Source: an uncultured Collinsella sp. (GTDB lineage: Bacteria; Actinomycetota; Coriobacteriia; Coriobacteriales; Coriobacteriaceae). From it: a stretch of DNA of 64,000 nucleotides. The notes beneath the pieces are model-generated. The model saw only the letters and a program-made list of their open reading frames with translations. It did no database searches and was not told the origin of the DNA. The translations under genes and the position numbers were made by a program. Location: positions 33,771 to 97,770 of the forward strand of contig CAUBOH010000005.1 in assembly GCA_958437495.1 (NCBI GenBank), in the 5' to 3' direction. This document shows, piece by piece, positions 33,901 to 41,505 of this stretch (positions within the stretch are counted from its first letter, which is position 1; every line of letters begins with the position of its first letter).

Positions 33901-36900
33901 GACGACCTTGGCGTCCTTGCCCTCGCCCTCGACGAGCTCGAAGGAGAACTCGCCCTCAGTCATGTCGCGCCCGGTCAGGGACTTGGTCGCGGTGATCTGA
34001 TCGGTGACGCTGAACTCGTCAGGATTCGGCTTGTAGCTGTTGTTGAATTTCGCCTCATCGACGCCCTTCAGCTCATGCTTTACCACGAGCTCGCCCTTAC
34101 CGTTGTCGGTGACGGTCGTCTCGATGGTGTAGGTCTTGCCGTCGTAGGTGATGCCGTTGTTGGCGTCGCCCGGGACCTCGCGCAGCGTGTAGGTATGCTT
34201 GCCGGGCTCGTTGTAGGTGATCTCACTCATCGTGATCTTGCCGTCGGCGGCGTTGGTGCCGGTGGCGACGACATTGTCGCCCTCGACGAGCACGAAGGAG
34301 AACTCGCCCTCAGCCATGTCGCGCCCGGTCAGGTACTTGGTCGCCTTAATCTTGTCGGTAACGCTGGAATCCTTGGACGTCACGTTATAGGCGTTCTCAA
34401 AGGTCGCCTTCTCGTCGTTCTGCAGCTTGTGCTCCACGCTGAGGGTGCCATCACCGTTGTCCTTGACGATGGTCACAATAGTGTACTCAGCGGTGCTGTA
34501 GGTAATGCCGTTGTCGGCGTCGCCCTTGACCTCGCGCAGTGTGTAGGTGTGCGTTCCGGCCTCGGTATAGGTGATCTTGCCCATCGTGATTGCGCCGTCA
34601 GCCGCATTGGCGCCCCTGGCGACGACTTTGCCGCCCTCGACCAGCTCGAAGGAGAACTCGCCGGCAGCAAGTTTGCGCCCGGTCAGGGTCTTGGTCGCGG
34701 TTATCTGATCAGTGACGCTGGAATCTTTCGGGGCAGTATTGTACTTGTTCTGGAAGAGTGCCAGCTCGGCGCCCTCGAGCGTATGGGTCACCTTAAGCGT
34801 GCCGTCGCCGTTGTCGATGACGCTCGTCTTGATGGTGTAGTTCGTCTTATCGTACGTGATCCCGTTGCTCAGCCCCGCCTCGTTGGGGAGCTTCTCGCGC
34901 AGCGTGTAGGTGTGGGTGCCGGGCTTGTCGTAAGTGATTTTGCCCATGACGATCTTGCCGTCGGCCGCATTGGTGCCCTCAGCAACGACCTCGTCGCCCT
35001 CGACGAGGTCGAAGGAGAATTCGCCGTCCTTGAGTTCGCGCCCGTCCAGGGACTTGGTCGCAGTGATCTGGTCGGTGACGCTGGACTTCACGGGAGTCAC
35101 GATGTAGGCGTTCTCGAAGACCGCTTCCTCGGCGCCCTGCAGCTTGTGCTCAACCGCAAGCTTGCCGTTGCCATCATCGGTGACGGTAGTCACGATGGTG
35201 TACTCAGCGGTGCTGTAGGTAATACCGTTGTCGGCATCGCCCTTGACCTCGCGCAGTGTGTAGGTGTGCTCGCCGGCCTCGGTGTACTCGATGGGGCTCA
35301 TCATAATCATGCCACCGGCGTTATTGGTGCCGATCGCGACGATGTCGTCGCCCTCGACCAGCTCGAAGGAGAACTCGTTGTCCTTGAGGTCGCGTCCGGT
35401 CAGGACCTTCTTCGCGGTGATCTTGTCGGTAACGCTGGACTCCTTGGACTCCACGGTGTAGGAGTTCTTAAACTCAATCTTCTTGACGTCCTCGGCGTCC
35501 TTCAGCTTATGCGTAGCCACCAACTGGCCCTTGCCGTCGTCGGTAATGGTGGTCACGATGGTGTAGACGGTTTCGTCGTAGGTGATGCCGCCGGCATTGC
35601 CCTTGATCTCACGCAGCGTATAGGTGTGCTCGCCGGGCTTGGTGTACTCGATGGGGCTGAACACAACGTTGCCGTTGGCATCATTCTTGACGGTCTCGAT
35701 AAGCTCAGAGTCCTCGCCCTTGATCTCGCGCAGCTCAAAGCTGAACTCGCCGTCCTTGAGGTCGCGCCCGTCCAGGGACTTGGTAACCTTGATCTTGCTG
35801 GTGACGCTGGACTCAACGGAATCTGTAGCGTAGGTGTTTACGAACTCAGTCTCGCCCGAGGTCACCTTCACGGCAGCGCTGAGCTCGCCCTTTGCGTTGG
35901 GCGTTACCGTCACGGTGATCTCCGCAACGTTATCGCTGTAGGTGATACCGTCGATAGCTTGGCCAGCGTTCTTCTCGCGGACCTCATAGGTGTACTCGCC
36001 CGGCTCGGCATAAGTAATCTTGCCAAAGCTAATGACTGCCTTGCCCTTGTCGAGATCGGCATTGGTCACAGTTACGGTCGCGGGGTCGGGCATCGGGGCA
36101 TTGTTGTCGGACGTCGCGGAGAGCTCAAACTCAAACGCGTCCGCATCCGCCCACTTGCGGCCCTCAAGCACCTTGGTCAGACCAAAGCTTGCCTTGGTAT
36201 CCACCGTTGTCGGCTTGGTTGCAAGGCTAAAGACAATTTTGCCGTTGTTTCCCAGGTGCGAATACACGTGCGTGGAAGACGCAACGGAGGAAAGGTCATT
36301 CCACGTGGGGTTAAGCACGTCACTCGCGGTCTTGGTGTTGTTGCCGCCCACGTCGTCCTTGTTGGTATGCAGTTGGTCAATATAGGCCAAACGCGCGGTT
36401 CCCTTATTAAAGGACCAGTAGCCGCCCTCATTGGCCAGAGCGCCGTCGTAGCTGGCAATCTCGTGACCTTCAAACGCCACAACGGCATAGTCGTTCTTTG
36501 GCTTGCCGTTTGCGTCCATCGCCACAAACTCGTCCTTGTAGTAATAGACGTCGTTGCCCTGCGGCTTTACCGTCGTGCGCTGGGTGCATGCCTCGTCCGT
36601 GTAGATAGGCGTGACCTTTTGGAAGTAATAGTAGCTGTTGGTCTTGGCAGGCTCAAACTCGGCGACGACATCGCCCAGCTCGCCGCCCGACCACTTGTTG
36701 GCCAGGAAGGAGACCGTCTGGTTGTCGGCGTCCTTGTGAGTGCCGATATACTCCTCGAGTTCCTTATCGGGCGTAAATAGGTTGTTGCGCGCTTCGCCCT
36801 TGACGCTCGAAGTGTATTTAACCTGAATAGGCTTGATGTCATTGAGCGACGTGTGCTCAAAAATCCCCTTTTCCATGTCCACGTGATAGCGGATCAGCGG

Positions 36901-38277
36901 AATCAGCGATGCGGGAATCTTAACCGTCACGATATCGCCCTGCTGCGCGTCGTCAGAATGCACGACGGTGATGACCAGGTCCTTGGCAATGTCCGAAAAC
37001 TCGTACGTGTCCACACTGCCCTTGGCGGTCTTCTTGGTGGTCTTGGTTGCCTCGCCAAAGGTGACGCCATTAATCTGAGCGCTGACAAACGCATCGACCT
37101 GCATGAAGTCGCCCAGCTCATCACTAAAGGTGATGTAGCCGGACTTGTGAGCATAGCCATCCTCTGTCTGGGTGGGATAGCCCTTGCCCGAGGTGATAGA
37201 GCTCGAGATATCATCAAATACCTTCTTGAGCTCATCGGCGTTCGACGCAGCCTTGTAGAAGTCGGAATTCTCGGCGCGTTTACCAAGCTCATTGGTTATG
37301 TGGGACGTGGCGTTTGGATAGTTGCTTGACACGGCGTGCATGAACCTGTTTTCTTTGCTTGCCTTGCTAATGGCCTGATCCGGGTTTGCACCGCTAAAGA
37401 TGCCGATGGTGTAGATGGTAGCGCCTTTATCTTTCATGGTCTTGGCGGCATTAACGGCATCATCAGCGACATCGGACTCAAAACCATTAGAACTTGTAGG
37501 AGAGCCGTCGGTAAAGAACACAACGACCTTCTGGGCATCCTTACGACCCGACATGTCACGAGCAAGCTCAAGGCCGTAATCAGCCCGCGTGGCGCCGGCG
37601 GGCTTGATGAGACTGACCGTTTTCTTAAGTTCCGTCGCATTAAGTTCCGTCGCAGCGTTATCGACACACGGCGTCAGGCTCTTCATAACCTGCGAATAGT
37701 TGTGCGTGTATCCCCAACGATCGCGATACGTATCGTTGCCGGTCTCTTTTTTCTTTCCACTCGAGAACTTAACGATGGCAACCTGATGCTGTTTGGAAGC
37801 ATCCTCAATCTTTGCGTTCTGCTCGGCGATGGTGTCGATAAAGGAACTGGCAGCCGCCTTGAGCGCATCGATGCGTTTGGTCGAATCACTGCCGCCCATG
37901 TCATCATCCATCGACCCGGAGGCATCGAGCACCATCACGATATCGAGCGGTTTAGTGACCAGCGACGTTGTATCAGAAGTCGAAGATATCGTGGAAAGCG
38001 TCGTCACAAAGTCGGACTTTTCGTCCTGCGCGGGCTCGACCGTCTTGTCCGTCCAGATTCGGCCTACATAACGTGTAGTCTGGTCCTGCTCGCCGCCCGA
38101 CGCCCAGTATTGCCAACGGTTGGTGGTGTTTGGATCGACTACCTTTGTCACCGTCGGTCCGTCCATTCCGGTGCTGGACCTGGCGTTGGCCTCGGGCAGC
38201 ATGGCAAATGCTGCAGCCGGCAACACCAGCACTACGGCCAGTATCACCGCCAAGAGACCCCTCGTGTGCTTGCTCAT
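30973..38277 (-). CDS. Giant sortase-anchored adhesin: VWA domain and 13 isopeptide-type repeats
   Basis: A 2434-residue cell-wall protein. The start at 38277 (AAGGGAGA upstream) gives a signal peptide (LLAVILAVVLVLPAAAFA). A von Willebrand A domain (about 105-340) has the MIDAS motif DASGSMDDD near residue 117. After an unassigned region, about 13 tandem FctA/Spy0128-like pilin domains run from about residue 695 to 2375. Each has a K in (T)K(S/V)LxGR, an E in YTLRE and an N in FxNxY, the residues that form Lys-Asn isopeptide bonds. The C-terminus has the sorting signal LPTTG, a hydrophobic segment and RKR. Several repeats are highly similar at DNA level, so copy number may vary. A long opposite-strand frame is a codon-bias shadow. 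No sortase is nearby. It probably mediates host or matrix adhesion. Confidence 0.93.
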   Translation of the reverse strand: MSKHTRGLLAVILAVVLVLPAAAFAMLPEANARSSTGMDGPTVTKVVDPNTTNRWQYWASGGEQDQTTRYVGRIWTDKTVEPAQDEKSDFVTTLSTISSTSDTTSLVTKPLDIVMVLDASGSMDDDMGGSDSTKRIDALKAAASSFIDTIAEQNAKIEDASKQHQVAIVKFSSGKKKETGNDTYRDRWGYTHNYSQVMKSLTPCVDNAATELNATELKKTVSLIKPAGATRADYGLELARDMSGRKDAQKVVVFFTDGSPTSSNGFESDVADDAVNAAKTMKDKGATIYTIGIFSGANPDQAISKASKENRFMHAVSSNYPNATSHITNELGKRAENSDFYKAASNADELKKVFDDISSSITSGKGYPTQTEDGYAHKSGYITFSDELGDFMQVDAFVSAQINGVTFGEATKTTKKTAKGSVDTYEFSDIAKDLVITVVHSDDAQQGDIVTVKIPASLIPLIRYHVDMEKGIFEHTSLNDIKPIQVKYTSSVKGEARNNLFTPDKELEEYIGTHKDADNQTVSFLANKWSGGELGDVVAEFEPAKTNSYYYFQKVTPIYTDEACTQRTTVKPQGNDVYYYKDEFVAMDANGKPKNDYAVVAFEGHEIASYDGALANEGGYWSFNKGTARLAYIDQLHTNKDDVGGNNTKTASDVLNPTWNDLSSVASSTHVYSHLGNNGKIVFSLATKPTTVDTKASFGLTKVLEGRKWADADAFEFELSATSDNNAPMPDPATVTVTNADLDKGKAVISFGKITYAEPGEYTYEVREKNAGQAIDGITYSDNVAEITVTVTPNAKGELSAAVKVTSGETEFVNTYATDSVESSVTSKIKVTKSLDGRDLKDGEFSFELREIKGEDSELIETVKNDANGNVVFSPIEYTKPGEHTYTLREIKGNAGGITYDETVYTIVTTITDDGKGQLVATHKLKDAEDVKKIEFKNSYTVESKESSVTDKITAKKVLTGRDLKDNEFSFELVEGDDIVAIGTNNAGGMIMMSPIEYTEAGEHTYTLREVKGDADNGITYSTAEYTIVTTVTDDGNGKLAVEHKLQGAEEAVFENAYIVTPVKSSVTDQITATKSLDGRELKDGEFSFDLVEGDEVVAEGTNAADGKIVMGKITYDKPGTHTYTLREKLPNEAGLSNGITYDKTNYTIKTSVIDNGDGTLKVTHTLEGAELALFQNKYNTAPKDSSVTDQITATKTLTGRKLAAGEFSFELVEGGKVVARGANAADGAITMGKITYTEAGTHTYTLREVKGDADNGITYSTAEYTIVTIVKDNGDGTLSVEHKLQNDEKATFENAYNVTSKDSSVTDKIKATKYLTGRDMAEGEFSFVLVEGDNVVATGTNAADGKITMSEITYNEPGKHTYTLREVPGDANNGITYDGKTYTIETTVTDNGKGELVVKHELKGVDEAKFNNSYKPNPDEFSVTDQITATKSLTGRDMTEGEFSFELVEGEGKDAKVVATGKNAADGKITMSAVKYDKAGTHTYTLREVNGGTTSKGITYSDAKFTIETTITDNGDGILSAQHVLKDAEAATFNNTYSVAPIDPTLDFGLSKAIDGRDWMDSDKFSFTITAPEGTPLPDPATVTVSKEDAKDGIAAIKFGKIRYTAAGTYKYEIRESAGNAAGMTYDSHVATAEVTVTENGEGVLTANVTKKENGRFTNTYHTELDYAAAGGLKLSKTLSGRPMTEGQFTFTVTPADAASAKALGLHEGANVYKSPAATEGTVGLIDILAGHEVKFTQADAGKTFTYTVAEKNDGQPGYTYDDAERTVTIAIADDGAGTLTATTTVSGGPNGTPVTVHKSGENKVESALIPFANSYSATTDAHGGDVAQIVATKTLTGRPMADGEFYFGIAYAGETEAIEGTCVTNVNGQVSFGALHYTTEMLADLVNAKRAIRTDTDAKLAWTINYTAFEYTSPLAAKGITAATPSFSFKVIVVDNGDGTLTATPAYDGIQPLFENVYGADAVDAALAGTKKLQAAEGLTPADIAGKFTFTVTADEAGAPMPEHTTATNDAAGNVDFGKIHFTLDDLNRALGVTTDASGDATSDAEANADEAEVDADASGDETKDESKPEAPAAPRSHTFTYTVTESGSAPGVTNDANTARKVSYTVTDDRAGHLSVVRNGDDGAAFTFTNTYGVAPTDSVVIDQVKTVKRLTGRDLAAGEFTFDLLEDGVVVASGTNDANGNVTLSPIRYEAPGTHTYTLREACPNALGLYKGVTYDSATYTIVTTVKDNGDGTLTATHKLEGTTESAGFTNKYHAMPTQVSIGAIKVLEGRELKKDEFSFKLVGEDIESTVTNDADGKINFDKFEYDEPGTYVYTISEVKGDEAGMTYDKSVFTATVNVVDDGEGNLKANVAFTKGDKSVEGIVFNNTYKKPETPVPTPDPGTPKTVTNIVKTVKGFLPTTGDQQAAALLMAFVIAMAGVGALVWGIRKR

Positions 38278-38498
38278 CGCGTCTCCCTTCTCGCGGGCTT
38301 GACCTTGCATCAGCCTAAAGTTACGGAATGAGACACAATTTGGGCAGGTGACACACGTTCCAGATTCGATTTTGAGCGTGAGACAAATGTCTCACCAAAG
38401 TTGAGACACGGCGTTTTCGCAGGAAAACGGGCGCGACTCAAGATGGACGGGGGCAAAAGGACGCGTTTTCCTCCATCCCCGAGGGAGCAGTCGATGGT

Positions 38499-38659
38499 GC
38501 TCGCCACGAAACCGGCCCATCTACTACGTTTAACCCGATACCACTGACCATACCCGCATTTCATGAAAAACCGCAGGCGTTCTACCTGCGGTTTTGTTTT
38601 TGCGATTTTCTGTATGGTCGGAGGTTCGCTATCCAGCCCCGTAATCCGGCATAGTTTTG
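38499..38659. repeat. C/D chimeric element, 161 bp (C2)
   Basis: The left half is family C (GGCCCATCTACTACGTTT at 38514-38531). The right half is family D (CCGGCATAGTTTTG ending at 38659). The core hairpin AAAACCGCAGG / CCTGCGGTTTT is intact. The length is exactly midway between C (168) and D (154). The ends do not pair with each other. The element lies upstream of the adhesin and downstream of the hydrogenase operon. Confidence 0.85.
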
Positions 38660-38690
38660 TTCGCGGCGGCTCGCCCGCGCGTTTAAGCGC

Positions 38691-38724
38691 GGGGCCGGCG
38701 GGGCATTTTTGCCCCGCCGGCCCC
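38691..38724 (-). terminator. Strong hairpin after hydrogenase operon
   Basis: A 14-bp GC-only stem (38691-38704 and 38711-38724) with a 6-nt loop lies 10 bp past the echF stop. There is no T-run outside the stem on the minus strand. Confidence 0.6.
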
Positions 38725-38734
38725 TATTCCAGCG

Positions 38735-39076
38735 TTATTCCGACTTGGTTTCTACTGTGGGAGTCTTGTCCGCTGCGACTGGAGTGCGGGCGGTGTCCAT
38801 AGTCAGGCAGCGCTTGGGACAGCTTTCGATGCACTCGCCGCACACCACGCAGGCATACGGGTCGATCGACCACGTTCCGCCCTTGCGATCGACCGCGAGC
38901 GCGCCCGCCGGGCAGCGACGCGCGCACATCCCGCAGCAAATGCACACGTCCATGTCGTTGACGATATGCCCGCGCAAGCGCTCGGGCGCCGTCAGCTTCT
39001 CCTGCGGATAGCGCACCGTGACCGGCTGCTTGACCATAGAGCCCAAGGCCGTCTTGGCAAATGTCAGCAAACTCAT
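38735..39076 (-). CDS. echF: Ech-type hydrogenase ferredoxin-like subunit
   Basis: A 113-residue polyferredoxin of the NuoI/HycF/EchF type. Two 4Fe-4S motifs are visible: CICCGMCARRCP and CVVCGECIESCPKRC. It would pass electrons from reduced ferredoxin to the small subunit of the complex. It is the last gene of the five-gene hydrogenase operon, 7 bp after echE. The first 30 residues (SLLTFAKTALGSMVKQPVT) match the membrane-associating start of NuoI-type subunits. Confidence 0.9.
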   Translation of the reverse strand: MSLLTFAKTALGSMVKQPVTVRYPQEKLTAPERLRGHIVNDMDVCICCGMCARRCPAGALAVDRKGGTWSIDPYACVVCGECIESCPKRCLTMDTARTPVAADKTPTVETKSE

Positions 39077-39083
39077 GCCGCGC

Positions 39084-40172
39084 CTACCTTTCCGTGCAGC
39101 TAATACAGGGGTCGATGGTCAGGATAATCATGGGCACGTTGGCAAGGAGCACGCCCTGCAGCGCATGCGTCAGACCCGCCAGGTTTTGCGATGTCGGCGT
39201 GCGCACACGGAAGCGGTCAAGGTTCTTGGTGCCGTTGCCGCGCACATAGTAGTACGCCTCGCCGCGCGGCTGCTCAATCACAACCTCGCCGCGCGCGCCG
39301 TCGGCCGGCGTGAGCTTGGTACGCCCACCGATGCCGTCGTGCGGAATCTTGCCCACAAGCTCCTTAATGATGTCCATGGCCTGCGTGACCTCGGTACAAC
39401 GCACCTGGCAGCGGGCATAGCAGTCGCCATCGGTAGCAACGATGGGCTCAAACGCAGCCAGGTCCGTATAGGCACCGTCGCCAAACATGCGCACGTCATA
39501 GTCCACGCCCGAGGCGCGCCCAAACGGGCCGACCATCGAAAGCTCCAGCGCGTCCTTCTTGCTGATCACGCCCACGCCATGCAGACGCTCGCCGCAGCTG
39601 TCGTCGTCCAAAAACGTATGCACCAGGGCCTCGTAGTCGGGGCGCATGGCGTCGAGCGTCTGGACAATGCCCGCCAGCTCGGAGTCCTCGATATCGTGCT
39701 TAAGGCCGCCGATCTCGTTAATCGACAGAATCACACGCCCGCCGCACGTGCGCTCAAAGATCTTGAGAATCTGCTCGCGCAGGGTCCATGACCGATAGAA
39801 CAGCGCCTCGAAGCCAAAGGCATCGGCGAGCAGGCCCAGCCACAGCAGATGCGAGTGGATGCGCGAGAGCTCGTGCAGAATGGTGCGGATATACTGCACA
39901 CGGCCGGGCACCTCGATGTCGAGCATGCGCTCGCAGGCGCTGGCATAGCCGCAGCTGTGGCCCACGGCGCAAATGCCGCAGATGCGCTCGGCGATGTAGC
40001 CAAACTGGTGCATGTCACGCTTTTCGGTGAGCTTCTCGAGTCCGCGGTGCACAAAGCCGATCTGCGGAATTGCCTCGATGACGCGGTCGTCCTCGATCAC
40101 CAGGTCCAGATGAAGCGGCTCGGGCAGCACCGGGTGCTGCGGGCCAAACGGAATTACGGAGCGATGTGCCAT
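39084..40172 (-). CDS. echE: Ech-type NiFe hydrogenase large (catalytic) subunit
   Basis: A 362-residue catalytic subunit, homologous to NuoD and HycE. The N-terminal Ni-binding motif is RICGICAVGH (about residues 63-72). The C-terminal one is DPCISCTER at the very end of the protein. All four nickel cysteines are present, so this is a true hydrogenase and not a complex I subunit. The protein ends at the Arg where other hydrogenases are cleaved by a maturation protease, so no C-terminal extension has to be removed. It interacts with EchC, D and the membrane subunits. It starts 5 bp after echD. Confidence 0.95.
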   Translation of the reverse strand: MAHRSVIPFGPQHPVLPEPLHLDLVIEDDRVIEAIPQIGFVHRGLEKLTEKRDMHQFGYIAERICGICAVGHSCGYASACERMLDIEVPGRVQYIRTILHELSRIHSHLLWLGLLADAFGFEALFYRSWTLREQILKIFERTCGGRVILSINEIGGLKHDIEDSELAGIVQTLDAMRPDYEALVHTFLDDDSCGERLHGVGVISKKDALELSMVGPFGRASGVDYDVRMFGDGAYTDLAAFEPIVATDGDCYARCQVRCTEVTQAMDIIKELVGKIPHDGIGGRTKLTPADGARGEVVIEQPRGEAYYYVRGNGTKNLDRFRVRTPTSQNLAGLTHALQGVLLANVPMIILTIDPCISCTER

Positions 40173-40177
40173 GGGCC

Positions 40178-40897
40178 TTACGCCTCCTTTTTCTGCTTAT
40201 CGCGGGCGGCCTTGGCGGCAAGCGCCGCGCGGACCTTGGCCGCTTTCTCGGGATCCATGGCGGCGAGCTTTGCCTCCATCTCGGCAGCCTTGAGCGCGGC
40301 CTTGGCAGCGGCATCGTCATGCTGAGCATCGGAGCCGGCAGCCGCAGCGGGCTGGGCGGCAGCAGCGCTCGCAGCATCGCCGGCAGCCGCAGCGGGCTCC
40401 CCCGCAGAGGCCGTGGCAGCGGCGGCCTTCTCGGCAGCGGCCTTGCGCGCCTTGGCCTCGGCAGCCGCGCGAACCTTCATGGCCTTCTCGCGCGCGGCCT
40501 TCACCTCGGGCGTGATAACGCTCATGGGCTCGGCAGTCGAAACCTGGTAGAAAAAGCCCTTAAAGTCGACCTGCATGTCGGTGATGGCAAGCCCAAACAG
40601 GTCATGCACCTCGTTCTCAAACGGGAATACCGCCGGATAGTACGAGCTGATGGACGGAATCTCCTGGTACTGGTCGATACCCTCGACCACCAGATTCTCA
40701 ATCGCATAGCTGCCGTCCTGCGCAATATGTTCCTGAGCAGAGCGAACGTTGATAAACGTATAGACCAAGCGATACGAGCCGTCGTCGACGTTGCGCTCGG
40801 CGTGCATTTGCACAAAGCGCGCGCCGACGCCCTTGAGCACCTGGACATGCGACAGGAGCTCATCGATCCCAACGGTGGTATAGATAGCCTTTTGCAT
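40178..40897 (-). CDS. echD: Ech-type hydrogenase NuoC-like subunit with Ala-rich tail
   Basis: A 239-residue subunit. Residues 1-125 correspond to the NuoC/EchD fold (motifs YRLVYTFINV, ISSYYPAVFPFENEVHDLFGL). From about residue 125 there is an extra tail of roughly 115 residues made mainly of Ala, Lys, Glu and Asp, predicted helical or disordered. Normal EchD proteins lack such a tail. The start ATG overlaps the echC stop (TAATG). Confidence 0.9.
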   Translation of the reverse strand: MQKAIYTTVGIDELLSHVQVLKGVGARFVQMHAERNVDDGSYRLVYTFINVRSAQEHIAQDGSYAIENLVVEGIDQYQEIPSISSYYPAVFPFENEVHDLFGLAITDMQVDFKGFFYQVSTAEPMSVITPEVKAAREKAMKVRAAAEAKARKAAAEKAAAATASAGEPAAAAGDAASAAAAQPAAAAGSDAQHDDAAAKAALKAAEMEAKLAAMDPEKAAKVRAALAAKAARDKQKKEA

Positions 40898-41493
40898 TAC
40901 TCGGCCTCCTTTGCAGCGGCGGGCGCGGCAAGCGTCCCAGCGGCCGTGTCGCCGCCACCGGCACCGTCAGCCCCGGCACCCGCAGCAGCCACAAACCCGT
41001 CCTCGCCCAGCCCAACGCCACCGTCCCAGGTTGCGGCACCGCCCACGGTAAGCGGATCGCCGCCGGCGCGCATCACGGCCTCCTTCTGGTCCAGGATGCC
41101 GCACGCCTCCACGATGGCATCGATCACGGTCTCGGGGCGAATGGCGCATCCGGGCGCGTACACGTCCACGGGGATCGCGCGGTCCACGCCGCCGATCACG
41201 TTATAGGCATCGCGGAATACGCCGCCCGAACACGCGCAGATGCCGCAGGCCACCACGCACTTGGGCTCGAGCATCTGGTTGTAGATCTGGCGCACGACGG
41301 GCAGGTTCTGAGCGTTGACCGACCCCGTCACCAAAAAAATATCGGCATGCTTGGGGTTGCCGGTGTTGACCACACCAAAACGCTCCGCATCAAACAATGG
41401 GGTGAGCGAGGCCAGCACCTCGATATCGCATCCGTTGCAGCTCGAGCCGTCGTAATGAATAACCCACGGCGAGCGCGACATTTTATGATCCAT
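40897..41493 (-). CDS. echC: Ech-type hydrogenase small subunit (NuoB-like)
   Basis: A 198-residue iron-sulfur subunit. The four proximal-cluster cysteines lie in SSCNGCDIE, in ACGICACSGG and in VYAPGC, as in NuoB/EchC. It relays electrons to the NiFe site of EchE. The start at 41493 has AGGAGG 8 nt upstream. A C-terminal extension of about 45 residues rich in Ala, Gly and Asp is unusual, like that of its neighbour EchD. Confidence 0.93.
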   Translation of the reverse strand: MDHKMSRSPWVIHYDGSSCNGCDIEVLASLTPLFDAERFGVVNTGNPKHADIFLVTGSVNAQNLPVVRQIYNQMLEPKCVVACGICACSGGVFRDAYNVIGGVDRAIPVDVYAPGCAIRPETVIDAIVEACGILDQKEAVMRAGGDPLTVGGAATWDGGVGLGEDGFVAAAGAGADGAGGGDTAAGTLAAPAAAKEAE

Positions 41494-41505
41494 GGATGCC
41501 ACCTC

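Noticed and set aside
30814..36780. Plus-strand frame of 1988 codons opposite the adhesin
   Set aside because: It is the mirror of the repetitive GC-rich adhesin gene. Its product has no domain and its repeats follow those of the real gene.
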